The notes: a model not told the origin generated them from the sequence alone. A DNA stretch of 64,000 nt from UBA2210 sp036825195 (GCA_036825195.1 DAISYQ010000010.1:9360-73359); one strand, 5' to 3'. Shown: positions 1 to 9,245, numbered from the stretch's first letter. A program made the numbers and translations.

Positions 1-2217
1 ACAGCACAGAAAGATGTCGTGGAAATACAAAAGCAGTATATGGACGGCCTGATAACGGACGGTGAAAGGTATAATAAGGTTATTGATATCTGGGCACATG
101 CCACTGAAAATGTTGCCAATGACATGTTGCGTGGTATCGGAACCGAAGAATTGGAAGGGTCTGATGGAGAGAATCACAAGGTCGAGAGTTTCAATTCGAT
201 TTATATGATGGCCGATTCCGGTGCCCGTGGAAGTGCGGCTCAGACGAGACAGCTTGCCGGTATGAGAGGGCTGATGGCAAAACCGTCGGGGGAGATCATA
301 GAGACACCCATTACCGCCAATTTCAGGGAGGGCCTTACGGTCCTGCAGTACTTTATCTCTACCCATGGTGCCAGAAAGGGTCTTGCCGATACGGCACTTA
401 AGACGGCAAATTCAGGATATCTCACGAGGAGGCTTGTTGATGTGGCGCAGGACAGTATTATTATGGAAAAGGATTGCGGCACTCTTGATGGGATCTATGT
501 TTCAGCACTGGCCGAAGGTGGAGAAATAATAGAAACAGTGGGCGAACGTATCCTTGGACGGGTTGCCTTGGAAGATATAGAAGATCCCTTTACCGGAGAA
601 ATCCTGGTGAAGGCGAATCAGGAGATTGACGAAACACTTGCGGAAAATATCGATAAAGCGGGGTTGGAAAAAGTACTGATACGGTCCCCTCTGACCTGCA
701 AATCGAAGTACGGCATCTGCATGCGGTGTTACGGAAGAGACCTGGCCCATGGACACCTGGTGAATATAGGTGAGGCCGTTGGCATCATCGCGGCGCAATC
801 CATCGGTGAACCCGGAACACAGTTGACCATGAGAACGTTCCACATAGGTGGTACGGCTAAATTTGAAGAACATTCCACGCTGGAGGCACGGCATGACGGG
901 GTACTCAAATTCGTTGATCTCCATGTGGCTGTTAACAAGGATCGTGAAACCGTAGTGATGAGCAGAAATGGAGAAGTGCATGTCCTGGATGCAGAAGGCA
1001 GAAACCGTGGTAAATACCCTGTTCCCTATGGGGCTCACTTACGGATTGCTGAAGGGGATGCGATACAGGCAGGTACCTTGATTGCTCAATGGGACCCCTA
1101 TTCGATTCCGATTCTCTCCGAGGTTGATGGGACGATTAAATTTGGAGATATTGTTGAAGGGAAAACGATGCAGGAGCAGGTTGATGAGGTTACCGGCCTT
1201 TCGAGAAAGGTAATTGTGGAATACAAGGCTGCTGACCTGCGTCCCAGAGTTTCAGTAAAGGACAAAGATGGAAAAACGGCAAGGGTTCCGGGCTCGCATA
1301 CAATTGCACGACATCTGTTGCCGATAGGGGCGAACATCAGCGTTGCGGAGGGCGATGAGATAAGTGCAGGAGATATCATTGCCAAGATCCCCAGAGAAAC
1401 CACAAAAACGAAGGATATTACAGGAGGTCTCCCCCGTGTTGCGGAACTCTTTGAGGCCAGGAAACCGAAAGAGTTTGCCGTCATAGCCGAGATCGATGGG
1501 GAAATCTCATACGGTGAGGATGTAAAGGGGAAGAGAAGAATAATAGTCACGCCTGATGTCGGTGAACCCAAGGAATACCTGATCACCAAGGGTAAGCATG
1601 TCAGTGTCCAGGAAGGTGACAGGGTTGTTGCAGGTCAGGCCCTGATGGATGGCTCCAGTAATCCCCATGATATTCTGAATATCAAAGGTGAGAAGGAACT
1701 GGCAAGCTATCTGGTGGACGAGGTGCAGGAGGTCTACCGTTTGCAAGGGGTGAAAATCAATGACAAGCACATAGAGATTATCGTGCGACAGATGCTCAGA
1801 AAAGTACGAATAACCGATGCCGGTGACACCACATTTCTCGTGGATGCGCAGGTTGATAAAAACGAATTTGAAGAGGAAAACGAGATAACAATCCGACGGG
1901 ACGGAAGACCGGCCACAGCCGTACCTGTGCTCCTCGGTATTACCAAGGCATCACTTCATACCGACAGTTTTATCTCGGCGGCATCTTTCCAGGAGACGAC
2001 CCGCGTACTTACCGAGGCGGCCCTGTCCGGGAAAGTTGATTATTTAAGGGGACTTAAAGAAAATGTAATTATGGGAAGACTGGTCCCTGCCGGTACGGGA
2101 CTTCCCATGTACAAGAAACTGGGAATCGATGTGAGGAATGCGGATCAAATTTCTGAAAATCAGCAAATAAATGAAGAAAATATGGAGAAAAACCTTGACA
2201 GTCAAGTGGCGAATTGA
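1..2217 (+). CDS. rpoC: DNA-directed RNA polymerase subunit beta' (C-terminal part, 5' truncated by window edge)
   Basis: This is the C-terminal half of the beta' subunit, which with beta forms the catalytic cleft of RNA polymerase. The frame is open from base 1, so the start lies outside the window; an internal GTG at 19 is not the start. The second zinc site is visible: one Cys in DCGTLDG and three in CKSKYGICMRC (about 697-727), followed by the highly conserved IGEPGTQLTMRTFH. ERYNKVIDIW near the left edge is also typical. The tail is rich in Asn, Glu and Gln. rpsL follows after 66 bases. Identification is secure. Confidence 0.98.
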   Translation, partial: TAQKDVVEIQKQYMDGLITDGERYNKVIDIWAHATENVANDMLRGIGTEELEGSDGENHKVESFNSIYMMADSGARGSAAQTRQLAGMRGLMAKPSGEIIETPITANFREGLTVLQYFISTHGARKGLADTALKTANSGYLTRRLVDVAQDSIIMEKDCGTLDGIYVSALAEGGEIIETVGERILGRVALEDIEDPFTGEILVKANQEIDETLAENIDKAGLEKVLIRSPLTCKSKYGICMRCYGRDLAHGHLVNIGEAVGIIAAQSIGEPGTQLTMRTFHIGGTAKFEEHSTLEARHDGVLKFVDLHVAVNKDRETVVMSRNGEVHVLDAEGRNRGKYPVPYGAHLRIAEGDAIQAGTLIAQWDPYSIPILSEVDGTIKFGDIVEGKTMQEQVDEVTGLSRKVIVEYKAADLRPRVSVKDKDGKTARVPGSHTIARHLLPIGANISVAEGDEISAGDIIAKIPRETTKTKDITGGLPRVAELFEARKPKEFAVIAEIDGEISYGEDVKGKRRIIVTPDVGEPKEYLITKGKHVSVQEGDRVVAGQALMDGSSNPHDILNIKGEKELASYLVDEVQEVYRLQGVKINDKHIEIIVRQMLRKVRITDAGDTTFLVDAQVDKNEFEEENEITIRRDGRPATAVPVLLGITKASLHTDSFISAASFQETTRVLTEAALSGKVDYLRGLKENVIMGRLVPAGTGLPMYKKLGIDVRNADQISENQQINEENMEKNLDSQVAN

Positions 2218-2283
2218 TACTAATCGTTCCTTTGTTGTGAGTCGTGTGAAAAAGACAGAAATGGAGAGAGTTTTGGAGGTACA

Positions 2284-2655
2284 ATGCCTACGATAAACCA
2301 GTTGATACGCAAGGGTAGATCAAAGATAAAGAAGAAAACATCTGCCCCGGCACTTGCCAGTTGTCCCCAGCGAAGAGGAGTTTGTGTGAGGGTGTATACC
2401 ACTACTCCCAAGAAACCTAATTCCGCCCTTAGAAAGGTGGCAAGGGTGCGTCTTACCAGTGGCTATGAAATTACCTCGTATATACCGGGGATAGGGCATA
2501 ATCTTCAGGAACATTCTGTTGTTCTCGTAAGGGGCGGAAGAGTTAAAGACCTTCCGGGAGTCAGATATCATATCGTGAGGGGCTCTCTGGACGCTGTCGG
2601 GGTTCAGGACAGGAAAAAGGGCAGGTCGAAATACGGCTCCAAAAGACCTAAATAG
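2284..2655 (+). CDS. rpsL: 30S ribosomal protein S12
   Basis: S12 sits at the decoding centre of the 30S subunit. The 123-residue length is usual. The conserved loops TTTPKKPNSALRK and GGRVKDLPGVRYH, which carry the two lysines altered in streptomycin-resistant mutants of other bacteria, look wild-type. The ATG follows a good GGAGG. It opens the str cluster after rpoC; rpsG follows after 14 bases. Confidence 0.98.
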   Translation: MPTINQLIRKGRSKIKKKTSAPALASCPQRRGVCVRVYTTTPKKPNSALRKVARVRLTSGYEITSYIPGIGHNLQEHSVVLVRGGRVKDLPGVRYHIVRGSLDAVGVQDRKKGRSKYGSKRPK

Positions 2656-2669
2656 ACAGGAATAGTGAT

Positions 2670-3140
2670 ATGCCGCGCAGAAGAGTAGTAGCAAAGAGAA
2701 AGATACAGGCAGATCCCAAGTACAACAGCACCCTTGTGGCGAGGTTTATTAATAACCTGCTGAAGGAGGGGAAAAAGAGTGTTGCAGAGTCCATACTGTA
2801 TGGGGCTTTTGACACGATAGAACATAAGGTAAACGGATCGCCCCTTGAAGTGTTTGAAAAGGCTATGGAAAACGTGAAGCCTATTCTTGAAGTTAAATCG
2901 AGACGTATCGGAGGTGCCACCTATCAGGTTCCCACAGAGGTGTTGCCGGACAGGCGAATAGCCCTTGCGATCCGGTGGTTGATAGGGAATGCCAATGCGC
3001 GTGTCGGTAAGAGTATGAAAGAAAAGTTGGCGGCTGAATTGATGGATGCGGCAGCAGGCAGGGGCGCATCTGTCAAGAAGAGAGAAGACACTCACAAAAT
3101 GGCTGAAGCGAACAAGGCATTTGCCCATTACAGATTTTAG
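2670..3140 (+). CDS. rpsG: 30S ribosomal protein S7
   Basis: S7 binds the 3' major domain of 16S rRNA and starts assembly of the 30S head. The 156-residue protein has the family opening (MPRRRVVAKRKI), the conserved GGATYQVPTEV segment and the C-terminal KKREDTHKMAEANKAFAHYR, so it is full length. fusA would normally come next, but tuf follows after a 152-base gap (see findings). Confidence 0.98.
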   Translation: MPRRRVVAKRKIQADPKYNSTLVARFINNLLKEGKKSVAESILYGAFDTIEHKVNGSPLEVFEKAMENVKPILEVKSRRIGGATYQVPTEVLPDRRIALAIRWLIGNANARVGKSMKEKLAAELMDAAAGRGASVKKREDTHKMAEANKAFAHYRF

Positions 3141-3292
3141 GGCACGCTTTCGATTTGAGATTCCGGCTGGTTTCTGCGAGTGTACATAAGACGAAACGGG
3201 AAATCTTACGGGGATAGACAATTAAAATACAGTTTGTGATTAGAGAATCAATTAACCATTTTTAATTATAAGGACATAAGGAGGTAATGGTT

Positions 3293-4486
3293 ATGGCGAA
3301 GAAAAAATTTGAAAGAACAAAACCACATTTGAATATTGGAACCATCGGACATGTCGATCATGGAAAAACTACATTGACTGCGGCTATAACAAAGCACCTG
3401 GCCTCTAAAGGCCTTGCCGAATTTATGCCCTTTGACTCAATCGATAACGCTCCTGAAGAGAAGGAGAGAGGCGTTACGATCAATATCGCTCATGTTGAGT
3501 ATCAAACTGAGAAAAGGCATTATGCTCATGTCGACTGTCCGGGCCATGCCGACTATATCAAGAATATGATATCTGGCGCCGCCCACATGGATGGTACCAT
3601 ACTGGTTGTGGCTGCTTCGGACGGCCCCATGCCGCAGACAAGAGAGCACATACTCTTGGCCCGACAAGTGCAGGTTCCCTATATTGTTGTATACATGAAT
3701 AAGGTTGATCTGGTTGATGATCCGGAACTCCTTGATCTCGTCGAACTTGAGCTGAGAGAGCTTCTGACCGATTATGAATTCCCCGGTGACGATCTCCCGA
3801 TTATACGCGGTTCGGCCTTGAAGGCACTGGAGAGCGATGATCCGAATTCTGAAGATGTTAAGAGTATTTGGGAACTCATGGATGCCGTTGATGAGTATAT
3901 CCCGGAGCCCGTTCGTGACCTCGAGAAACCCTTCCTGATGCCGGTTGGAGACGTCTTTACCATCTCCGGGCGTGGAACGGTTGTTACCGGTCGTGTTGAC
4001 AGGGGTATCATAAAGACGGGTGAGGAAGTTGAAATAGTGGGAATCAGGCCCACCTTTAAAACGGTATGTACCGGTGTGGAAATGTTCCGTAAAACCCTCG
4101 ATGAAGGACGGGCCGGTGACGATATCGGTATCCTTCTGAGGGGTACCAAACGGGAAGACGTTGAAAGAGGGCAGGTTGTGGCGAAACCTGGTTCAATCAC
4201 CCCGCACACCAAATTTAAGGCGCAAGTGTACGTTCTTACGAAGGAAGAGGGTGGTAGACATACCCCGTTCTTCAACGGGTATCGGCCGCAGTTTTATTTC
4301 AGGACAACGGATGTGACGGGAGTTGCCTCGCTGCCCGAAGGGACGGAAATGGTAATGCCGGGAGACAACGTAGAGATTACGGCTGAACTGATAACCCCCA
4401 TTGCTATGGAGGAGCAGTTGAGATTTGCTATCCGTGAGGGTGGTAGAACCGTTGGAGCTGGTGTCGTCAGCGAGATTATTGAATAA
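3293..4486 (+). CDS. tuf: Elongation factor Tu
   Basis: EF-Tu is the GTPase that brings aminoacyl-tRNA to the ribosomal A site. Visible motifs are the P-loop GHVDHGKTT, the switch I region ending RGVTIN, DCPGHADY (G3), NKVD (G4) and GSALKAL (G5). Domains 2 and 3 follow at roughly residues 215-397. Two ATGs stand in frame at 3287 and 3293. AAGGAGG (3278-3284) is only 2 bases from the first and 8 from the second, so 3293 (397 residues) is chosen. It directly follows rpsG with fusA absent. No strong sigma-70 promoter was seen in the 152-base gap. Confidence 0.98.
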   Translation: MAKKKFERTKPHLNIGTIGHVDHGKTTLTAAITKHLASKGLAEFMPFDSIDNAPEEKERGVTINIAHVEYQTEKRHYAHVDCPGHADYIKNMISGAAHMDGTILVVAASDGPMPQTREHILLARQVQVPYIVVYMNKVDLVDDPELLDLVELELRELLTDYEFPGDDLPIIRGSALKALESDDPNSEDVKSIWELMDAVDEYIPEPVRDLEKPFLMPVGDVFTISGRGTVVTGRVDRGIIKTGEEVEIVGIRPTFKTVCTGVEMFRKTLDEGRAGDDIGILLRGTKREDVERGQVVAKPGSITPHTKFKAQVYVLTKEEGGRHTPFFNGYRPQFYFRTTDVTGVASLPEGTEMVMPGDNVEITAELITPIAMEEQLRFAIREGGRTVGAGVVSEIIE

Positions 4487-4519
4487 AGAGCTGAAGGCTT
4501 GTACTTGACAGAGGATTAG

Positions 4520-4828
4520 ATGGAAAATCAAAAGATAAGAATTCGTCTCAAGGCTTATGATTATAAGTTGCTTGACAGGTCTGCGCAGGACATTGTGGAG
4601 TCTGCAAAGAGGACGGGTGCGCGTGTTGCAGGTCCCATTCCTCTCCCGACGGTGATTAATAAATATTGCGTGAACAGATCTCCCAATGTTGATAAAAAAT
4701 CTAGGGAGCAATTTGAAATCAGAACGCATAAGCGACTTATCGATATTGTGGAACCGACGCAGGCGACCGTAGATACGTTAATGAAACTTGATCTTTCGGC
4801 CGGTGTCGACGTAGAGATTAAGTTATAG
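4520..4828 (+). CDS. rpsJ: 30S ribosomal protein S10 (NusE)
   Basis: S10 is a 30S head protein that also acts as NusE in antitermination. The 102-residue protein has typical segments such as RIRLKAYDYKLLDRS, GPIPLPT and FEIRTHKRLIDI. It begins the S10 gene order, but a terminator-shaped hairpin separates it from rplC, so it may be transcribed mostly with tuf. Confidence 0.98.
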   Translation: MENQKIRIRLKAYDYKLLDRSAQDIVESAKRTGARVAGPIPLPTVINKYCVNRSPNVDKKSREQFEIRTHKRLIDIVEPTQATVDTLMKLDLSAGVDVEIKL

Positions 4829-4840
4829 TCTTGGAAATTG

Positions 4841-4878
4841 TGAGGAGATGACCGATAGGCTCCATCTCCTCATTTTTT
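4841..4878 (+). terminator. Terminator- or attenuator-like hairpin between rpsJ and rplC
   Basis: A perfect 10-bp stem (4841-4850 TGAGGAGATG with 4863-4872 CATCTCCTCA) encloses a 12-base loop and is followed at once by six T residues (4873-4878). This is the shape of an intrinsic terminator. It lies inside the tuf-rpsJ-rplC run, where read-through is needed, so partial termination or regulated attenuation is likely. A binding protein such as L4 is only a guess. Confidence 0.6.
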
Positions 4879-4910
4879 GTCAAGAAATTGCATGGGAAAT
4901 CGTAGATGTC

Positions 4911-5540
4911 ATGAAAAAGGGATTAATAGGCAAAAAATTGGGTATGACGCAGGTATTCTGGGATGACGGTTCCGTTATTCCTGTTACTGCCATTGAAGCT
5001 GGACCATGTGTTGTCATACAGAAGAAAACCAGTAAAGTGGACGGATATGATGCCCTGCAACTCGGGTTTGATCGGGTCAAGGAGAAGGCGGTCAATAAAC
5101 CCCTCAAGGGACATTTCAAAGGAGCCGATAAGGGATGTTTCAGGGTTTTGAGGGAGTTTAGGCTTGAATCTACCGACGATTACGAAGTTGGCTCGGAACT
5201 AAAGGCTGACCTCTTCGACGTGGGAGAATATGTAGATGTTGTCGGGACGACCAGAGGCCGAGGATTCGCGGGTGTAGTCAAGAGGCACGGATTCAAGGGT
5301 GGTAGGGCAACCCATGGTTCGATGTTTCACAGGGCGCCGGGATCGATAGGGGCAAGTGCGTGGCCTTCCCGAGTTTTCAAGGGGAAGAGATTGCCGGGGC
5401 ATATGGGTAATCGCCGACAGACGGTACAGAATTTAATGGTTGTCGGTATACGGCCGGAGCAAAATCTTATTCTGGTAAAAGGATCTGTCCCAAGCAGTAA
5501 GAATGGCTTTGTCTTGATCAAGAATTCTATTAAAATATAA
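4911..5540 (+). CDS. rplC: 50S ribosomal protein L3
   Basis: L3 is an early assembly protein near the peptidyl transferase centre. The 209-residue protein starts MKKGLIGKKLGMTQVF, as the family does, so ATG 4911 is chosen. An in-frame ATG at 4848 lies inside the hairpin described above and adds unrelated residues. The conserved central loop GSIGASAWPSRVFKG and HMGN are present. The ribosome-binding site is weak. rplD follows after 17 bases. Confidence 0.96.
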   Translation: MKKGLIGKKLGMTQVFWDDGSVIPVTAIEAGPCVVIQKKTSKVDGYDALQLGFDRVKEKAVNKPLKGHFKGADKGCFRVLREFRLESTDDYEVGSELKADLFDVGEYVDVVGTTRGRGFAGVVKRHGFKGGRATHGSMFHRAPGSIGASAWPSRVFKGKRLPGHMGNRRQTVQNLMVVGIRPEQNLILVKGSVPSSKNGFVLIKNSIKI

Positions 5541-5557
5541 GGAAAGTAAGTGGTAAA

Positions 5558-6181
5558 ATGCCGGTTCTCAACGTATATGATATAGAAAAAACTAAGATAG
5601 CCGAATTGGAGCTCAGCGATCTTGTATTTGGCGCCGACGTAAATGAGCACATCCTGTATGAAGTTGTGAAGATGCAGCTTGCGAGCAGGAGGGCGGGTGG
5701 AGCCTCTACAAAGGGCAGAAGTGAAGTGCGCGGTGGCGGAAAGAAACCGTGGCGCCAGAAGGGTACGGGAAGAGCGAGATCTGGAACGTCGCGATCACCA
5801 GTCTGGAGGGGTGGCGGAATTGTCTTTGGTCCAAAACCCAGGGATTTTTCTTACAAGATTCCCAAAAAGGTGAGGAAGGCCGCGCTGAAGTCCGCTTTGA
5901 GTATGAAGGTAAAAGAGGATCGGGTGATTATACTCAGGGACTTTCCCATGGATGAGATAAAAACAAAGAAATTCAAAGAAGTTCTTGACAGGTTTGAACT
6001 GGGAAAAACCCTCTTTGTGTTGGATGAAAAGAATACCATTCTGGAAAAATCATCAAAGAACATCAAAGATGTAAAAATGTTGAGATCAGAGGGTATCAAT
6101 GTCTATGACCTGCTCAAGTATGATGATCTTGTTCTTCTGGAGCCCTCCGTGAAAAAGATAGAAGGAGTATTATTGTCATAA
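5558..6181 (+). CDS. rplD: 50S ribosomal protein L4
   Basis: L4 lines the exit tunnel; in Escherichia coli it also represses the S10 operon. The 207-residue protein shows the GRSEVRGGGKKPWRQKGTG extended loop and the SPVWRGGGIVFGPKPRD segment. Its TAA shares one base with the ATG of rplW (6181), so the two are translationally coupled. Confidence 0.97.
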   Translation: MPVLNVYDIEKTKIAELELSDLVFGADVNEHILYEVVKMQLASRRAGGASTKGRSEVRGGGKKPWRQKGTGRARSGTSRSPVWRGGGIVFGPKPRDFSYKIPKKVRKAALKSALSMKVKEDRVIILRDFPMDEIKTKKFKEVLDRFELGKTLFVLDEKNTILEKSSKNIKDVKMLRSEGINVYDLLKYDDLVLLEPSVKKIEGVLLS

Positions 6182-6468
6182 TGGATATATATTCCGTCAT
6201 AAGAAAACCGCTTGTTACAGAGAAAAGTACGATTGCCAGAGATGAAGAAAATAAATATTTCTTCGAGGTGGATCGAAAGGCAACAAAGATAGATGTACGC
6301 AATGCCGTAGAAAAGATATTCAAAGTAAAAGTGGTTGATATACATACGATAAATGTAGCCGGTAAAAAGAAGAGAATGGGAAGAATTATCGGCAGGAAAC
6401 GCGACTCGAAAAAGGCTATCATCACCCTCGCCCCTGGCAATACCATAGAAGTTCACGAGGGAGTTTAA
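6181..6468 (+). CDS. rplW: 50S ribosomal protein L23
   Basis: L23 surrounds the exit tunnel and docks trigger factor and SRP. The 95-residue protein has the family opening IRKPLVTEKST and the Arg/Lys-rich KKKRMGRIIGRKRDSKKAI loop. The start overlaps the rplD stop by one base. Confidence 0.97.
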   Translation: MDIYSVIRKPLVTEKSTIARDEENKYFFEVDRKATKIDVRNAVEKIFKVKVVDIHTINVAGKKKRMGRIIGRKRDSKKAIITLAPGNTIEVHEGV

Positions 6469-6490
6469 CAAGAAGAGGTTTTAGAGAGAT

Positions 6491-7312
6491 ATGGCACTGA
6501 AGGCATATAAACCGACATCTCCGGGTAAGAGATTTCAAACATGCTCTACCTTTGAGGAAATAACAAAAACGAAGCCTGAGAAGGGCCTTGTAAAGTCCTT
6601 AACAAAATCCGGCGGGCGTAACAATCTGGGGCGGATGACAAGCAGGCATATCGGCGGAGGGCATAAGAGAAAATTCAGGGTCATAGATTTCCGGCGCGAT
6701 AAGCTGGATATTCCCGCCAAGGTTGCCGCTATCGAATATGATCCGAATCGTTCTTCGAGAATAGCGTTGCTTCATTACAGAGATGGGGAAAAGAGGTATA
6801 TTCTCGCTCCGCTAGGCCTTGCAGTGGGAGATACGGTTATCAGCGGTGAAAATGAGGATATAAAGACAGGAAACACAATTCCGCTGAGAAATATACCGCT
6901 GGGTTCTTTAATACATAACTTGGAACTCAAAATGGGTAAGGGGGGACAGCTGATTCGTAGTGCCGGTTCCTATGGACAGCTTATGGCAAAGGAAGGTTCC
7001 TATGCTCAGGTTCGTCTACCGTCAGGAGAGGTCAGGAGGGTTCTGATGGGATGTAGGGCGACGATAGGGCAAATCGGTAATATCGATCATGAGAATATGA
7101 GTATTGGAAAAGCGGGTCGCGCACGATGGCTGGGCAGGAGACCAAAGGTTCGAGGCGTCGTTATGAATCCCGTTGACCATCCGATGGGTGGTGGTGAGGG
7201 CAGGTCGTCCGGCGGCAGACATCCCTGTACACCGTGGGGTATTCCAACGAAAGGTTACAAGACCAGAAAGAATAAAAATTCTGATAAGTATATTGTGAAG
7301 AAAAGAGGTTAG
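6491..7312 (+). CDS. rplB: 50S ribosomal protein L2
   Basis: L2 is a primary 23S rRNA-binding protein required for subunit joining and peptidyl transfer. The 273-residue length is normal. Visible are GRNNLGRMTSRHIGGGHKR and the C-terminal segment NPVDHPMGGGEGRSSGGRHP, which carries the conserved functional histidine. It lies between rplW and rpsS, 3 bases before the latter. Confidence 0.98.
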   Translation: MALKAYKPTSPGKRFQTCSTFEEITKTKPEKGLVKSLTKSGGRNNLGRMTSRHIGGGHKRKFRVIDFRRDKLDIPAKVAAIEYDPNRSSRIALLHYRDGEKRYILAPLGLAVGDTVISGENEDIKTGNTIPLRNIPLGSLIHNLELKMGKGGQLIRSAGSYGQLMAKEGSYAQVRLPSGEVRRVLMGCRATIGQIGNIDHENMSIGKAGRARWLGRRPKVRGVVMNPVDHPMGGGEGRSSGGRHPCTPWGIPTKGYKTRKNKNSDKYIVKKRG

Positions 7313-7315
7313 AGT

Positions 7316-7600
7316 GTGGCGCGTTCAATAAAAAAAGGTCCATATATTAATGAGAAGCTTCTAAAAAAGGTGCAGTCGGCGGAGTCTGCAGGAAGCAGGG
7401 CGGTGATAAAGACATGGTCCCGCCGTTCCATGATTATTCCCGATCTTGTAGGCCATACGTTTGCGGTACATAATGGAAAAAAATTCGTCCCTGTATATGT
7501 GACTGAAGATATGGTTGGACATAAACTGGGTGAATTTGCGCCAACGAGGACCTTTTACAGTCATGCCGGTGACAGAAAAACAAAGCTGAAAAAGAGATAA
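7316..7600 (+). CDS. rpsS: 30S ribosomal protein S19
   Basis: S19 binds 16S rRNA in the 30S head beside S13. The 94-residue protein has RSIKKGPYINEKL, TWSRRSMIIPDLVGHT and GHKLGEFAPTRTF. The start is GTG at 7316, giving the expected N terminus; no ATG fits. Confidence 0.97.
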   Translation: MARSIKKGPYINEKLLKKVQSAESAGSRAVIKTWSRRSMIIPDLVGHTFAVHNGKKFVPVYVTEDMVGHKLGEFAPTRTFYSHAGDRKTKLKKR

Positions 7601-7630
7601 ACAGAATCAGCATGTGGAGTTTTGTGACGA

Positions 7631-7963
7631 ATGGAAACTAAAGCAGTTGTGAAACATGTTCGTATATCACCACAGAAGGCACGGTTGGTGGTTGATCTGA
7701 TACGAGGGAAAAAGGCTGAAGAAGCGGATACGATGCTCGGTTTTACCCGTAAAAAAGCCGCGCTCATTGTCCGGAAGGTATTGAAGTCCGCGATGGCAAA
7801 CGCAGCCCAAAATCCCAATATAGATGAAAAGATACTGTATGTGAAACAGGTATATGTCGACCAGGGCCCGACAATGAAGCGATGGAGGGCACGGGCACAA
7901 GGAAGAGCAGCTCCTATACGAAAAAGAACAAGTCATATTACGGTTGTGCTTGGTGAAGGGTAA
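7631..7963 (+). CDS. rplV: 50S ribosomal protein L22
   Basis: L22 contributes a beta hairpin to the exit tunnel and contacts all 23S domains. The 110-residue protein has VRISPQKARLVVDLIRGK and the hairpin and C terminus GPTMKRWRARAQGRA and RTSHITVVLGE. It lies 30 bases after rpsS and 19 before rpsC. Confidence 0.97.
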   Translation: METKAVVKHVRISPQKARLVVDLIRGKKAEEADTMLGFTRKKAALIVRKVLKSAMANAAQNPNIDEKILYVKQVYVDQGPTMKRWRARAQGRAAPIRKRTSHITVVLGEG

Positions 7964-7982
7964 TCTATAAGGAGGTGGAGGT

Positions 7983-8630
7983 TTGGGACAAAAAGTAAAT
8001 CCCATTGGATTCAGGTTGGGTGTCAATAAAACATGGAGCTCGAAGTGGTTCGCAGAACGGAATTACAGTGAGTTGCTTCATGAAGATATACGGATCAGAA
8101 AACATATACGGAATAAATTTTTCCATGCGGGTATATCCAAGATAGAGATTGAAAGAGCTTCCGACAAGGCAAAAGTTAACATATATACAGCACGTCCCGG
8201 GATCATCATCGGTAGGAAGGGCACAGAGATTGAGAAGGTAAAGAAAGACATCGAAAAGATCATGACGGGTGATGTCATTATCAATATTCTGGAAGTACGC
8301 AAGCCCGAGACGGACGCACAGCTTGTCGCGGAGAATATCGCCCTGCAGTTGGTACGAAGGGTAAGCTTCAGAAGGGCCATGAAACGAGGTGTGACCACCG
8401 CCATGAAGTTCGGCGTCAAAGGTGTAAGAGTAGCCTGCGCCGGGAGATTGGGCGGAGCCGAGATGGCCAGGAGAGAATGGTACAGAGAGGGTCGGGTTCC
8501 TCTGCATACCTTGAGGGCGGATATCGATTATGGCTTTGCCGAGGCCCGTACGACTTATGGAATCATAGGAGTCAAGGTATTGATATTTAATGGCGAGGTT
8601 TTGCCGGACAGGAAAATAAGTCAGGGATAG
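7983..8630 (+). CDS. rpsC: 30S ribosomal protein S3
   Basis: S3 forms part of the mRNA entry channel. The 215-residue protein begins GQKVNPIGFRLG after a TTG start at 7983, preceded by AAGGAGG. No ATG gives the conserved N terminus. The KH domain GRKGTEIEKV and the segment GRLGGAEMARREWYREGRVP are present. rplP begins 7 bases downstream. Confidence 0.97.
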   Translation: MGQKVNPIGFRLGVNKTWSSKWFAERNYSELLHEDIRIRKHIRNKFFHAGISKIEIERASDKAKVNIYTARPGIIIGRKGTEIEKVKKDIEKIMTGDVIINILEVRKPETDAQLVAENIALQLVRRVSFRRAMKRGVTTAMKFGVKGVRVACAGRLGGAEMARREWYREGRVPLHTLRADIDYGFAEARTTYGIIGVKVLIFNGEVLPDRKISQG

Positions 8631-8637
8631 AATCGTT

Positions 8638-9060
8638 ATGTTAGCACCTAAGAGAGTAAAATACAGAAAGCTGCAGAAGGGACGCATTAAGGGTGAAGCC
8701 CATAAGGGAATTGCGGTGGCCTTCGGTGAATATGGACTCCAGGCAACGGAGAGTGGCCGGATTACCTCACGGCAAATAGAATCCGCTCGTATTGCAATAA
8801 CCCGTCATGTGAAACGTGGCGGTAAGATATGGATTCGCATCTTCCCCCATAAATCAGTGACGAAAAAACCTGCCGAGACTCGTATGGGAAAAGGGAAGGG
8901 GTCTCCAGAAGAGTGGGTTGCCATAGTCAAAAAGGGTACGGTTCTCTATGAGATGGAAGGTGTTCCGAAGGATGTTGCTCGCGAAGCACTGAGATTGGCA
9001 TCGTATAAGCTTCCTGTGGCGACCAAGTTTCTTTCCAGGGAGATATTTGATGAAAATTAA
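8638..9060 (+). CDS. rplP: 50S ribosomal protein L16
   Basis: L16 sits at the A-site finger of 23S rRNA and organises tRNA binding. The 140-residue protein has MLAPKRVKYRKLQKGR, VFPHKSVTKKPAETRMGKGKG-type central residues, and LASYKLPVATKF near the end. It overlaps rpmC by 11 bases. Confidence 0.97.
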   Translation: MLAPKRVKYRKLQKGRIKGEAHKGIAVAFGEYGLQATESGRITSRQIESARIAITRHVKRGGKIWIRIFPHKSVTKKPAETRMGKGKGSPEEWVAIVKKGTVLYEMEGVPKDVAREALRLASYKLPVATKFLSREIFDEN

Positions 9061-9244
9061 GGAAATCAGAGACCTGAGCGTTGACGAGTTAAAAGAAAAG
9101 GAAAAGAGTTTCGTTGAAGAGCTCTTCAAGCTTCGTATTAGGTTTGCAACGGGGCAACTAGAGTCTTCCGCTGCCATGAAGGGTGTTAAAAAGGACGTAG
9201 CCCGTGTAAAAACCGTTCTCAGAGAAAGAGGAGTCTCAAGGTAA
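9050..9244 (+). CDS. rpmC: 50S ribosomal protein L29
   Basis: L29 is a small exit-tunnel protein near L23. The 64-residue reading starts at ATG 9050 (MKIKEIRDLSVDEL), inside the end of rplP. A TTG at 9047 would add one residue. The ELFKLRIRFATGQLE helix and KDVARVKTVLRER end are typical. Confidence 0.95.
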   Translation: MKIKEIRDLSVDELKEKEKSFVEELFKLRIRFATGQLESSAAMKGVKKDVARVKTVLRERGVSR

Positions 9245-9245
9245 G

